Assembly: GCF_013185185.1 (NCBI RefSeq)
Contig: NZ_JAAZWE010000004.1
Location: 342,232 to 406,231 of the forward strand
Source: Saccharibacillus endophyticus
GTDB lineage: Bacteria > Bacillota > Bacilli > Paenibacillales > Paenibacillaceae
Direction of reading: 5' to 3'
Length of the DNA: 64,000 nucleotides
This document shows, one piece after another, positions 52,840 to 62,961 of this stretch (its first letter is position 1; the number at the start of each line of letters is the position of its first letter). The position numbers and the translations under genes were made by a program. The notes below the pieces were generated by a model that made no database searches, was not told the origin of the DNA, and worked only from the letters and a program-made list of their open reading frames with translations.

Positions 52840-55800
52840 AGTTTGGACCGCCTGGAAATGCGTTGACTAGGTTTCCAAATTTGTCTGTGACTACAGTTAA
52901 AAATCTTGTAGGTGTCCCTCCTAATCGCTCCGGTAAATTTCCTATACCTTTACCTTCATCTAAAAACACTTTTCTCACATAGTTGCTTGTTCTTGGGTCA
53001 TATATTGCCTGAGTATTTACTACTGTTTTAGATTGTAATGTATTCACAATTTCTTCACGAGATACCGTAAATTGCGATTTACTTGTTTTAGTAAAATTCT
53101 GATGCTTACTTAAAGCATAATCAAGCCCAGAACTGTTTTCATCTACTTTCCCATTGCGTACATTTACTCTAGATTGAACAATTGAAGGTGTAGCATTTGT
53201 ACTGTTCACTGAGTTTTGTTCGCGAATAGGTGTTCTATCGTCAGTTCGCGCAGTGGATCTTTGCCTATTAAGTTGGTTACCTCTAGGCTGAGGTGCAGGG
53301 ATTACCCTACCGCCACCTCCGCCACCTCCGCCACCTCCGCCTCCTCCTCCACTACCAGCAGATCGATTATTATCATGTCCGCTTGGATCAATAAGAACAA
53401 GTGGATTATTAACCACATATACATAGGGATTTAAAGTGCTCGGTCGATTTGTATGCCCTTCGAACGTATCCTCCTGGATAAACCGCCCGATGCTCGGATC
53501 ATACCAACGGCTTCTCAGATATTGCAGACCGGTGTCTTCATCCCAATACTCGCCCGAGTATCCGAACGGATTTTCGACTTGGACATTCGAAGTCAGCGGG
53601 TTGCCCCAGATGTCGTAGGTATACGTATTCAACGCAGTACCATCCGCCTTAACGAGTCCGGTTACGTCACCGTGGCCGTTATGCTGGTAATAGGCTTTTT
53701 GGTTGCTCGCATCTTCGCGATAGATCAACTGCGCGCCGCGCACATAGCGGGCTTTGAACGTCACGCTGCCGTCTGCCGCTACCGTGCCTTCGGCGATGAT
53801 GTTCGCGCCATCGTAGTAGTAGCGCGTCGTGGTTGCCTGTCCGTTTTTCGTGATGCTGCGCTCCGTCATCAGGCCGTCGCCGTTGTACTTGTAGCTGACG
53901 GAGGTTTGGTTGCGCGTCACGTTGCTCAACTGTTCCGCTTGGTTGTACGTGTAGTTCACGTTGTCTTTATGCGGCATCTGGATGCTGGATTGCAGCGTCA
54001 AGCGGTTGCCTTTGCCGTCGTACGTGTACGTCTCCGCGCCTTCCGAGCTGGTGATGATCCGGTCCAGTTCGTCGTACGTGAACGTGCCGCTCGTCGTGCC
54101 GTCGCTGCGGCTGGTAATGTTGTCTCCGTTATCGTAGCCGTACGTGAACGCCTTGGTCAAGCCGCCCGCCGACTGAAGCAGGTTGGTCAGTCGTCCGAAC
54201 CCGTCGTTGGTGTATGTCGTCGTGATCTGGCCGTTGCCCAGCTTCAATTGATACAACTGTGAAGATTTCAGATGGTTTTCATCCGATTCTACCACTCCGT
54301 CTCGATACACATATTCGGCTTGCGTCGTATTGTCGGTACGCACCTGCACCAATTGGTTGTCTTCGTTATACCAATACGTCGTCGTCATGCCGAACGGATC
54401 AGTCATCGTGCTTGGCATTCCGTTTTTGTAATACGTGTACGAAATCTGCTTGCCGTCCGGGTAGACCATGCGTTCCAAATTGTTGTCCAGCGTGTAGAAG
54501 TACTGCGTAGTACCCGTCTCGTCGGTCATTGACTTGCGCAGGCCATTTTTGTAATACGTGAACGAACCGTTCTTGTCGCCGCTGGTCCATGAGGTCAGAC
54601 GGTTTTGTTCATCGTATTGGTTGACGACGTTGATTCCGCCCCGCGTCGTCCCGCCGGTGAGGTTGCTGTTGTTGTCATACGTGTACGTTTCCTGACCCAG
54701 CACGGAGTCCGTTTTGGACAAGCGCCGCCCCAATTCGTCGTAACCCAGGGTAATCTTCGTCCGATCCGGGAAGACTTTTTCGGTCATCGCACCTTGTTTG
54801 TTATACGAATATTCCGTGTTGAGCGATGTGCCGCCGGTGCTTTGCGTCACGTTTTGCAGGCGGTGCAGGCCGTCGTTCGTGAACCCGGTGGTATCGCCTT
54901 TACCGTTGGTTGTACTCGTCGAAAACGGATTGCCGCCGACTTCATACTGATTGCTTGTTGTAATGATATTGCCTTTGTCGTCGGTGCGTGTCGTGCCGGT
55001 GGATCGGCCAACGTCGTCGGTTTGTTCGGTCACTTTTGCACCGTAATCCGTTGTGGTCGTCGCCTGGTTCAGCACGTTGTTGTAGCCGTAACCCGTTACG
55101 CGCCCCGCTGCCGAGATCGTCTCCTTGATCTCCCCGTTGGCGTCGTATTCGTACTTCGTTTGATGGCCTTCGCCGTCCGTCGTGTAATCCAGCTCGCCCA
55201 GATCGTTATAATGATTGGACTGAAGCGTGTAAAACGCGACGTTGTTATTGTTGTCCTTGCGTTTCAGCTCGACCGCGGACGGGCGTCCGAGGCCGTCGTA
55301 GGTTTCTTTGCTTTCTTTGCCTTCTTCGTCGACGATGTAATACTGGCCGATCTGGCCGATCGTATTGTACGAGAATGAAGATGTGGACGTGGCGCGCGTA
55401 CCGTCTGCCGCGGCGGGGCGCGTCACTTTGGTAATCCGGCCGACTTTGTCGTATTCATAAGCTTCGTCCGAACCGGCAGGAGCGCCTTTGGCTACCGCGT
55501 TACCGTCGAAGTGCTTGAGTACGCGTCCCGTAGGCAGATCGTATTCGTAGCGTTCTTCGATAGTTTTCGGCGTGCCGTTTTCGGTCACTTTTTGCTTGAT
55601 AGAAGTCGGATACGCGTGTTTGACGGCTGCCCCGTACTCGATATCCGTTTGCTGCGTTTTGTCGTTTTCAAGCTGCTGCATGGCCTGCGTCACGTTGCCG
55701 TACGCATCATACTGATACGTCATTTGCAGGAAGCTCGCTTGACCGCTTTCGTCCGCGTAATTTTGCACCGTTTGCGTGATATGCGGCAGCGCCGGGTCGG

Positions 55801-57448
55801 CGGTATGCGCGATATCGTCGGTAACGACGCCCGATACGGTATTGCGTTCGGTCAGCGCAAGTCCCGGATACGTCGTCGAATACGTGTAGCTGCTAATATG
55901 GCCGAGCGGGTTCGTATACGTCAGTACGTTGCCGTAATTGTCGTAGGTATAAGCGTGAACTTTATTGCCCGTTTTTTCCGGCGTTTGCGTGTAATCCGTA
56001 TCGGTCTCGGTAATCCGTACGGAAAGCTGCTGATCCGGATCGTACACGGTGTCGACCTGTTTTTTGTACTCGCCGGCTTTTTGGCGCGTTTCCTGGATCG
56101 CCAGATGGTCTGCGTTCAGGACGGTCGTTTCGCTGATTTTTTCGACGGACGCCACGTTCGAAGCGGCGTTCGGATTACTGATCGTGGTGCGTTTGACCGT
56201 GGAGGTCGTTTGCGCCGGATCGGAGAAGTCCGTTGCGTTCGCATAATCGTAAGACACGAAGTTTTTCTTTTTGGTTGTGCTTTCTTTCAGTTCGTCATAG
56301 CGCTTGGTCACGCGGTAATAGCCCAGCGTTCCCTGATCGCCCAGACGCTTCGCCGTTTGTCCGTATTCGTAAGCCGTACTGGCTCCGGTCGGATACGCCG
56401 TGCGGATCAGCCCCATATAGACGACTTTGGCCGCGGCCGCTCCGGCGTTGATGACGGCGTCGTAGTTCGTTTCTTGCTTGGCGTAAGCATAGCTGGTCGC
56501 CTCGCCGTTTTCGTTGACCACGGAAGACAGCGTGCGCTTTTTGTTGGTGCCGCTGATCAAGGTTTTGTTGTAGACGAGCGATTTGCCCGCGTACGTCACG
56601 GTCACGGCATTGGCTTTATACGAGAAGACGATCTCGCGGTTCAGCGTGTCGATCACTTTGCTGATCAGCGGATAGGCGTTCAGGTCGTTGACGGCGGCCT
56701 GCGCGTACTGTACCAGAATGACGTTGCCGTAGGCGTCTTTCGTTCCGATCCAGCGGCCGTCGGCATTGAAGTAGGTTTTCGTGCCGAGCGTATCGGTCAG
56801 CGCGTAAGCGGCGGTAGCGTTAACGGTCTGCCCGGCCGCGTTTTGCGTGGACAGGTTGTCGGAGGAAGGTCCGAACGTCACGTCTTGAAGCGGATAATCG
56901 ACCAATCCTTGTCCGCCGGCCTCGACTTGGTACACCGTTCCGTCGGCAAAATGCAGATACCGGACGTCTCCGCGCAGCTCGACGGAAGGCATCGCCCACG
57001 TCCAGCCTACGCCCAGATTGGACGTGCGTTCGTTGTACGTGTAGTATTCGCTGCCGTTGGCGTACGAACCGGCGTTACCGGTGATTTTCGGCTCTTCGAT
57101 ATACGCTTCGTTGCTTTCGTACAGGCGTCCCAACGTAAAGTCCAGACCGCCTCTTCCCGGCAAGCTGAAGTCCGTTTCCATGCGAGACAGCGATCCGGTA
57201 GCTTCCGAAATGTTTTCGCCTTCGGTCGCGCCGCTGTAAGGCGTGTTCGCGGCGATTTCGTACAGAGACAGCGGCGTCGCCGTGTCGTTAAAAGGACCGG
57301 AAACGGTCGACTGGACCGAAGCGGTCGAAGTCGAAGCTTTAGCCGAAGCCGCCGGAGCGGCCTGCGCGCGGTTGGACGCGGCGACAGGCGGCAGCAGCAG
57401 AGCTGCGGCGAGCGCGGCATTGAGGATTCTGAACAATGGTTTTTTCAC
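52823..57448 (-). CDS. Secreted Rhs/YD-repeat polymorphic toxin
   Basis: 1541 residues from a GTG with GAGGGGAAAT upstream. A signal peptide (about 1-31) precedes an N-terminal Rhs entry domain (LSRMETDFSLPGRGG and GWTWAMPSVELRG) and several dozen YD repeats (YDANGEIKE, YDELGRRLSK, YDELDRIITS). The core ends with LQYLRSRWYDPSIGRFIQEDTFEG and NPLVLIDPSGH, the Rhs shell boundary, at 53375. After it come a run of 14 Gly and a 160-residue AT-rich tip with FLDEGKGIGNLPERLGG and FLTVVTDKFGNLVNAFPG, probably a nuclease of the RelE/EndoU-like (BECR) group, by pattern only. The downstream gene should be its immunity. Confidence 0.92.
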   Translation of the reverse strand: MKKPLFRILNAALAAALLLPPVAASNRAQAAPAASAKASTSTASVQSTVSGPFNDTATPLSLYEIAANTPYSGATEGENISEATGSLSRMETDFSLPGRGGLDFTLGRLYESNEAYIEEPKITGNAGSYANGSEYYTYNERTSNLGVGWTWAMPSVELRGDVRYLHFADGTVYQVEAGGQGLVDYPLQDVTFGPSSDNLSTQNAAGQTVNATAAYALTDTLGTKTYFNADGRWIGTKDAYGNVILVQYAQAAVNDLNAYPLISKVIDTLNREIVFSYKANAVTVTYAGKSLVYNKTLISGTNKKRTLSSVVNENGEATSYAYAKQETNYDAVINAGAAAAKVVYMGLIRTAYPTGASTAYEYGQTAKRLGDQGTLGYYRVTKRYDELKESTTKKKNFVSYDYANATDFSDPAQTTSTVKRTTISNPNAASNVASVEKISETTVLNADHLAIQETRQKAGEYKKQVDTVYDPDQQLSVRITETDTDYTQTPEKTGNKVHAYTYDNYGNVLTYTNPLGHISSYTYSTTYPGLALTERNTVSGVVTDDIAHTADPALPHITQTVQNYADESGQASFLQMTYQYDAYGNVTQAMQQLENDKTQQTDIEYGAAVKHAYPTSIKQKVTENGTPKTIEERYEYDLPTGRVLKHFDGNAVAKGAPAGSDEAYEYDKVGRITKVTRPAAADGTRATSTSSFSYNTIGQIGQYYIVDEEGKESKETYDGLGRPSAVELKRKDNNNNVAFYTLQSNHYNDLGELDYTTDGEGHQTKYEYDANGEIKETISAAGRVTGYGYNNVLNQATTTTDYGAKVTEQTDDVGRSTGTTRTDDKGNIITTSNQYEVGGNPFSTSTTNGKGDTTGFTNDGLHRLQNVTQSTGGTSLNTEYSYNKQGAMTEKVFPDRTKITLGYDELGRRLSKTDSVLGQETYTYDNNSNLTGGTTRGGINVVNQYDEQNRLTSWTSGDKNGSFTYYKNGLRKSMTDETGTTQYFYTLDNNLERMVYPDGKQISYTYYKNGMPSTMTDPFGMTTTYWYNEDNQLVQVRTDNTTQAEYVYRDGVVESDENHLKSSQLYQLKLGNGQITTTYTNDGFGRLTNLLQSAGGLTKAFTYGYDNGDNITSRSDGTTSGTFTYDELDRIITSSEGAETYTYDGKGNRLTLQSSIQMPHKDNVNYTYNQAEQLSNVTRNQTSVSYKYNGDGLMTERSITKNGQATTTRYYYDGANIIAEGTVAADGSVTFKARYVRGAQLIYREDASNQKAYYQHNGHGDVTGLVKADGTALNTYTYDIWGNPLTSNVQVENPFGYSGEYWDEDTGLQYLRSRWYDPSIGRFIQEDTFEGHTNRPSTLNPYVYVVNNPLVLIDPSGHDNNRSAGSGGGGGGGGGGGGGGRVIPAPQPRGNQLNRQRSTARTDDRTPIREQNSVNSTNATPSIVQSRVNVRNGKVDENSSGLDYALSKHQNFTKTSKSQFTVSREEIVNTLQSKTVVNTQAIYDPRTSNYVRKVFLDEGKGIGNLPERLGGTPTRFLTVVTDKFGNLVNAFPGGPNFEGGE

Positions 57449-57483
57449 GAACGATTTCCCCTCGATTCTTTATATTAGTCGGT

Positions 57484-59349
57484 TCAGAAGCCCGGTACGT
57501 ATTGCCTTTGGATCAGGTTGCCGTTGGTATCGTACGTGAAATTGATGCGTTCGCCCGACGAGAACTGGATGTACTGAAGCCGGCTCTGCTCGTCGTACAC
57601 GTATTGGAACTGCATCGGCGTGCCGGCCGCGCTGAGCGTGCTGACGGTGTCGCCGCCGTGGCGGATATGCAGCTGCGGCGCTTCCGCGAACGACGTCGGC
57701 TCGCTGCCGCTGTCAATCTGCACGCCGTAATTCGGCTGCTCTTCGGTCAACCAACGGGTGATCAGGTCCGGATCGAGATCAATGCGCTGCGTGCCGTCCG
57801 CGTCGGTGCGCAGTTTTCCGTAGCTGGCTCCGTCGGCGCGCAGAGCCGTTCTCGGTTCGTCAGAGGAGGCCAATGTCGCCGCATTCCAAGGCTCTACCGC
57901 ACGCAGCACGCGCAATGTATCGGAATCTCCGGCTTCGCCGCCTGTACCCGTCGTCAGGTAAGCTTCGCGGACAGCCGCGTTTTCCGGCAAACCGGACAGG
58001 TCGAATTGCAGATACGTGCGGTTTGCCAGCTGTTTCGGCGCGGAACGCGCAAACAGGCTCATTTCTCCCAAGGCGCCGGTCTCCTGCGCGGTGATCGTCG
58101 CCGTCTGTACCTCGCTTTGAAGCTCGATTCCCGTCTTCACTTCGATCGGATACGACAAGCCGCTTGTATCGATGTCGACGTCCAGGTAGCGGACGCCGTC
58201 TGTTTCGTTCAGCGTTTGAAGGACTTCGCGACGCTGTCCGTCGGCATCGGTGAGCCAAGCCGGAGTCAGCGACAACCCGCCGCCCGTAAGATCTTCGCCC
58301 AGATGTCCTTCCAGTGCGAAACGGAAGGTCGAAGGCGCATCGGCCGAGGTCAGGTTCAGCGTTTGCGAGATGCCGGAAGCGGTCAGTGCCAGATTCGCGT
58401 CGGTGGACGTCCATACGTTCGCGTATGCCAATTTTCCGACGGAAGCTTGCGATACGTCCGCCTGCGCGTCTTGCGCGCCGACCGGAACAAGGGTAATGAA
58501 ATTACCGTTTACGCCGAGCGAAAATCCTTGTGCGTAGCTGTTATGTAAGCTCGGCGTGTAAGGTACGGTAGATGAGGTATAGCCCGGTTCGGAAGGATCG
58601 GCAGCAGCAGGCTTTTCAGCCGGAGGCGCTTCTTCGGACGGCGCCCCGGGCTCGGCAGGCGTTTCTTCCTGAGTCGGAGCTTCCGGTGCAGCCGGAGATT
58701 CATCTGCCGGAACTTCCGCGGACGGAGTCTCGGGAACAGGAAGCGATTCGTCCGGCTGCTGTGCAGTCGGCGTTTCGTCGGTCGGCGCGGCAGGCGAAGG
58801 TGCCTCGCCTGCCGGCTGCTTATTATCGACGGAATCGGCAAGTGCTTGCGTGCCTGCCGCGGCCGATTTCGACAGCGCGAGCGAGGTCACCGACGCGAGC
58901 GGGCCGGATGCAGTGGGTTCGACTTCGGAATCCGCGTTCGGTGCTTCCGGAGCTTCGGTCGGTTGCTGCGGTTCGTCTGCTGCCGGAAGATCCGGCGCCT
59001 TATCCGGTTTTGCTTCTGGCAAGACCGATTCCAAGGTCAAAGCAAGAGAAATGTCCTGGTAATTCCCGTTTCCGTCTTCATAATGCAGCGGAGCAGCGGA
59101 CAATACCGTTTCCCGGCTATTGTCGCTGAGCAGGTATTCTTTGCTGTACATCGTGCGGTTGGCGACTTCTTCGCTGACTACTTCGGCCGGAGCTTCGACA
59201 AGATCGGCGGCCGCCTGTGCATTTTGAAGCTGTGATCCGTCCGGCGTTTTGGACGGTTCAGGTTCGGCCAAAGCCGAATGGGGGATGGCTTGAGCGCCTA
59301 GCGAGGATACCAGCAGAGTGGACAGAAGCCATTTTCGTTTTGCGCGCAT
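57484..59349 (-). CDS. Secreted DNRLRE-domain protein, partner of the Rhs protein
   Basis: 621 residues with GGAGGAATC before the ATG. A signal peptide ends near residue 28. A disordered Pro/Ala/Glu-rich region (about 120-265) follows, then a WapA-type domain (YAQGFSLGVNGNFITLVPVGAQ on) and a DNRLRE domain (about 430-560; ANRTYLQFDLSGLPENAAVREAYL-type). The C-terminus holds a single YD-like repeat, YDEQSRLQYIQFSSGERINFTYDTNGN-type. It stops 35 bp before the Rhs gene. WapA keeps these parts in one chain, so here the wall-binding half and the YD half seem split into two proteins that act together. Confidence 0.85.
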   Translation of the reverse strand: MRAKRKWLLSTLLVSSLGAQAIPHSALAEPEPSKTPDGSQLQNAQAAADLVEAPAEVVSEEVANRTMYSKEYLLSDNSRETVLSAAPLHYEDGNGNYQDISLALTLESVLPEAKPDKAPDLPAADEPQQPTEAPEAPNADSEVEPTASGPLASVTSLALSKSAAAGTQALADSVDNKQPAGEAPSPAAPTDETPTAQQPDESLPVPETPSAEVPADESPAAPEAPTQEETPAEPGAPSEEAPPAEKPAAADPSEPGYTSSTVPYTPSLHNSYAQGFSLGVNGNFITLVPVGAQDAQADVSQASVGKLAYANVWTSTDANLALTASGISQTLNLTSADAPSTFRFALEGHLGEDLTGGGLSLTPAWLTDADGQRREVLQTLNETDGVRYLDVDIDTSGLSYPIEVKTGIELQSEVQTATITAQETGALGEMSLFARSAPKQLANRTYLQFDLSGLPENAAVREAYLTTGTGGEAGDSDTLRVLRAVEPWNAATLASSDEPRTALRADGASYGKLRTDADGTQRIDLDPDLITRWLTEEQPNYGVQIDSGSEPTSFAEAPQLHIRHGGDTVSTLSAAGTPMQFQYVYDEQSRLQYIQFSSGERINFTYDTNGNLIQRQYVPGF

Positions 59350-59672
59350 GTGCGAGATTCCTCCAATTCTGTTGTGTAGCGGATTGCCTGCATATTGATA
59401 AGCGACAAACTGACCTTAACGACTAGTTCCTAGATCCCGATTGAATTTCAAATTTGAAACTAAGGTCCGAGATTCAAATTTTTCATTCAACCAAACAGAA
59501 GGTAAATAAACATCTTTATACAGGACAAAACAGATTATTGTATTTTAATTTTCTTTTAAACCATATAATTACCATTTCATTTCGTAAACAAAGTGACCAA
59601 AAGTCCTGCTATTTGTTTAGTTAAGAAACCAAGTCAGCTATTTTTAGAAAAAGAATGAACTAAATTTTTACA
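59350..59672. other. AT-rich intergenic region upstream of the toxin operon
   Basis: About 320 bp, much richer in A and T than the flanking genes. It must contain the promoter of the DNRLRE-Rhs unit on the minus strand. I see no gene and no clear operator in it. Confidence 0.5.
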
Positions 59673-59721
59673 ACAAAAAAGTCCCTATGTCCACAGCTTC
59701 GCGCTGTTTTCATAGAGACTT
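59673..59721 (-). terminator. Terminator of the GAP1-GTPase operon
   Basis: AAGTC-CTATG pairs with CATAG-GACTT, with an inner ACAGC/GCTGT stem, and six T follow on the minus strand, just after the stop codon of the GAP1 gene. Confidence 0.85.
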
Positions 59722-59730
59722 TCTTATGGA

Positions 59731-62700
59731 CTATTGAGCTGCCGGTTCCTCGCGAATCTCATAGCTCTGGTCGTCCAGCGTTACCTGTTCGACCGAAGAA
59801 TCCAACGGCGTCACGATGCGGTAAACCGCTTTGTACACGTACTCGGCGGGATCGGCCGACTGATAGTCAGCCTCGGCTTGATCCGTCTCCGCTGCCGGAG
59901 CGTCGGTATCCGTGCCTGCGCCTTCCGTCTCTTCGGTCGTCGTCGAATCCGAAGAAGCCGGGTCGTCGACCGTACTGCCGCCTTCGGTTCCGTTACCCGT
60001 TCCGGTCGCTGCCGGGTCGGTCGCTTCGTTCGGCGCGCTCGGATCGGTCACGCCGTTGCCGTCGGTCCCCGTGTCCGAATCGCCGTTCGGATCGGCTGCA
60101 GCATTCAAGTCGGCGCCCGATGCGCCGTCGGTTCCGGCGGCTGCGTTATCTTCCGGAGCGGACGCGTCGTTGCCGTCGACATCGCTGCCGGCCGGCGTAT
60201 CGCCGCTTCCGTTATCCGAGGATAGGTCCGCAGAATCGTCGGTACTGGTTGCGCCTTCGATTGGTTCGGGATCGGCACCCAGCTCCCAAGTCGGACTGTC
60301 GTAACTGTTCCGCGTGCCGTCGGTCAATTCAAGCGTCAGCGTATGGGCCGTATTGATAAAAGCATCCCGCTCTTCCGCCGTGCGAAAACCGAATTCCACG
60401 GTCTTGCCGTCCGAAGGAGCAAACACCAGAAACGCGGGTCCTTCGCTCTCGCCCGGCAATGTCTCCCCGATCGTTCCCGGCGGTTCCGCATCGGCCTCGC
60501 CGGACGGATCGGTCGCGGGATCGGCCGTCTGGGCGGTCTGTTCCTGCCCGCCGAGCACGCCCGTTCCGTACAGAATGCCGACGGTCGCGCCGCCGACGAT
60601 CAGGAGAGCAAGCACGCCCATCAGCAGCAGCGCCAAGCCTCGGTTTTTGCGCATCCAGCGTACCAGCGGCGAAGCCTGCTGGGACTGTACTTTGCGATAT
60701 ACCGCCGCAAGCGGCGCAGGCGCGCCGTCGAAATAATCGCGCCGGTTGTTTTTGTCCCGGAACGCTTCTTTGTCGTGAGCCGCGAAGTAATGCAAAATAG
60801 CGGCTTCATAAGCGGGATCGAGCTTACGCCCCTGCACGTAAGGCTCCTGCGAAGCCGACCACGCGAAGAAACGGTATACCGATTCGCGGCCGCCTGATTT
60901 CGCGGAGTTGATGCGAACCGCATCCACGAGGCGGCGGTAATCGACGTCTTCCCCGCCTCCGCTCAAGCTGCGGGAGAAAGCGGGCATCAGGCGGCTGTAG
61001 CGCCCAGCCGCGATTTCGGCAGGGAGCAGGCGACGGCCGAGCTTTTGCACCTCGTCCATTTCGCGGATCGCCAGGTCTTCGAGCAGGCTCGCGTCGGGAC
61101 GCTCCAGCGTGAACCACAGATAAGCGGCGCGCAGCGCGGCGTATCGTTCGGTTCCGCGGGGACCGCGGACTTTCTTTTTGCGGTCGGCTTCGCTTTCTCC
61201 TTCGAACAGGAAGCCGAGCCCGGTCACTTGTTCCAGCGTTACTTTTTCCCATTCCCATTCGTCCAGCAAATACTGAACGGCTTCGTCGGCCAGCGCCACG
61301 CACAGCGGATGCTTCATCAGCTCTTCGCCGGTTCCGTCCATCAGGCCCGCCGTCGGATTGCCGTCGCCGCGCAGCGTCTCCACCACGCCGCGAACCGCCG
61401 ATACCGGTTCGCCGGAACGGCGCAGCTTGCTGCCGAGCACCCGAAGCGACGCGTCGCAGAAATGCTCGTTGTTCAGCAGCCCCGGATGATCGTCGGACCA
61501 TTTTTGCACGATCCGCACCACTTCCGCCGCAGTGTTCGCCGATTCCATTTTCCGGTCCAGGTACGGCTCGAACAGCATCGCTCCCGATTGGCGGTTGGCG
61601 ATGAGCGTCGAAAAGAACATGTCGGCTAATTCCGGATCGCTTTCGATCACTTGGTAGTAGGCCATGCCGCCGTCTTTGCGCTTCTGGCGGGTGACCATCG
61701 GCATCAGCGTGAGCAGATAACGCATCACCAGCGCTCCCGCGCCTTTGCCGCCGACCCGAAAATACGCCACGATATCGCGCAGCAGCTCCGGTTCGGGAAT
61801 GCGTCCGGCCATGACCTCCTGAAGCTCCCAATCGAAACGCCCGCCGAGCAGGTCCAGCATCCGCGCTTTGAGACGCGAATCGCCCGGACGTCCCGCCCAA
61901 TCCAGCAGCGATCTCAAGATGCCTCGGCGATCTCTTTCGTATACGGTCTCGTCGCCTTCCTCGATTCGGAACAATCGCGACAGCTCCAGGTAACGCTCCG
62001 GGTTCAGCTCGTCCGGCGTGCCGCCCAGCGCTTCGTCGGCGAACGCGTAAAAGCGCTCCAACCGCTGGGGATCGCGCAGCTCGGTAAGCAAAAAGTCCGC
62101 CAACTCCTGCAAACTTCCGCCTTCGGCCGCATTGACGATGCGCCCGCGCGAGAAGTCGAACAGAAAATCTTTTTCGATGTTCCGGTCGCCCGGACGCATC
62201 GAGCCTTGCTCCACGAACGTCAGGTGAACGCCTTTGCGGCTCTGCGGTTCGCGGGAATACGTCACGAATCCGAGTCGGCGGCGGAATTGCGGCGGCAGCG
62301 CCGCATACAGCACTTCGAGCAGCCGCAGCGCCCGGTCGTTCAGCTCTTCGACCGGCGCGTCGAGCGTCACGTACACTTTGCGGCGCCCGTTGATCGATTC
62401 CATCACGGCGAGCAGCAGCCGTTTGAACGAAGCTCCGTCCAGCCCCAGCTCTTCGAGCTTGTCCGGTCCGGTCTTCGGCTGCGGCAGCCGCGTTCGCATC
62501 GGAAGCTCGTCCAGCTCGGGCAGCACCGTATCGCGCGGCGCTTCATCGGTCGGTTCGTTGTTTTCCGAGACGTAATCCGCATACAGGAAGTTCATGTATT
62601 CGTGCGCCAACGCATCCGCTTTTTCGACCGGAATCACATAGTTATGGGTAAAAAAGGTGCTGCGCAGTCCCGCGAAATCCACCGACTTGTACAGACTGCG

Positions 62701-62958
62701 TCCCAGCACGACATCGCCGTTCTCAAGCTGTACCAGATGCACGGCATCCGGGTACGCAGACTCTTCCTTCACGCCCGATGCGGTCAGTTCGGCCGGCGCA
62801 TCGTAGGTGCAGAGCGGATGCAGCGTCTTTTTCACGAACGAATCGTCCAGTCCTTGCGAGCGCGAGATCGTATCGTACCCTTCGGTATCCCGGAAAATGC
62901 CGCTCCGCGCTCTCGTATACATTTGCTGTCCGATTTTTTTGGAGGAGAAAGGACTCAC
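59731..62958 (-). CDS. GAP1-N2 GTPase-associated membrane protein
   Basis: 1075 residues from a GTG with GAGGGGAGAG upstream. The N-terminus is the GAP1-N2 domain (QQMYTRARSGIFRDTEGYDTISRS and LHPLCTYDAP), known from GTPase-linked conflict systems; a GAP1-M-like part follows (to about 340), then a long helical region. One membrane helix lies at about 768-795 (LALLLMGVLALLIVGGATVGIL), then an acidic Ser/Asp/Thr-rich linker and a C-terminal beta domain. The large helical part would be inside and the tail outside. It pairs with the upstream GTPase gene, four bases away. Role proposed for the family: effector or regulator of an NTP-dependent immune response. Confidence 0.85.
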   Translation of the reverse strand: MSPFSSKKIGQQMYTRARSGIFRDTEGYDTISRSQGLDDSFVKKTLHPLCTYDAPAELTASGVKEESAYPDAVHLVQLENGDVVLGRSLYKSVDFAGLRSTFFTHNYVIPVEKADALAHEYMNFLYADYVSENNEPTDEAPRDTVLPELDELPMRTRLPQPKTGPDKLEELGLDGASFKRLLLAVMESINGRRKVYVTLDAPVEELNDRALRLLEVLYAALPPQFRRRLGFVTYSREPQSRKGVHLTFVEQGSMRPGDRNIEKDFLFDFSRGRIVNAAEGGSLQELADFLLTELRDPQRLERFYAFADEALGGTPDELNPERYLELSRLFRIEEGDETVYERDRRGILRSLLDWAGRPGDSRLKARMLDLLGGRFDWELQEVMAGRIPEPELLRDIVAYFRVGGKGAGALVMRYLLTLMPMVTRQKRKDGGMAYYQVIESDPELADMFFSTLIANRQSGAMLFEPYLDRKMESANTAAEVVRIVQKWSDDHPGLLNNEHFCDASLRVLGSKLRRSGEPVSAVRGVVETLRGDGNPTAGLMDGTGEELMKHPLCVALADEAVQYLLDEWEWEKVTLEQVTGLGFLFEGESEADRKKKVRGPRGTERYAALRAAYLWFTLERPDASLLEDLAIREMDEVQKLGRRLLPAEIAAGRYSRLMPAFSRSLSGGGEDVDYRRLVDAVRINSAKSGGRESVYRFFAWSASQEPYVQGRKLDPAYEAAILHYFAAHDKEAFRDKNNRRDYFDGAPAPLAAVYRKVQSQQASPLVRWMRKNRGLALLLMGVLALLIVGGATVGILYGTGVLGGQEQTAQTADPATDPSGEADAEPPGTIGETLPGESEGPAFLVFAPSDGKTVEFGFRTAEERDAFINTAHTLTLELTDGTRNSYDSPTWELGADPEPIEGATSTDDSADLSSDNGSGDTPAGSDVDGNDASAPEDNAAAGTDGASGADLNAAADPNGDSDTGTDGNGVTDPSAPNEATDPAATGTGNGTEGGSTVDDPASSDSTTTEETEGAGTDTDAPAAETDQAEADYQSADPAEYVYKAVYRIVTPLDSSVEQVTLDDQSYEIREEPAAQ

Positions 62959-62961
62959 GTG

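Noticed and set aside
55511..57478. 655-codon plus-strand frame opposite the Rhs gene
   Set aside because: Arg/Val-rich antisense shadow; the minus strand shows signal peptide and YD repeats.
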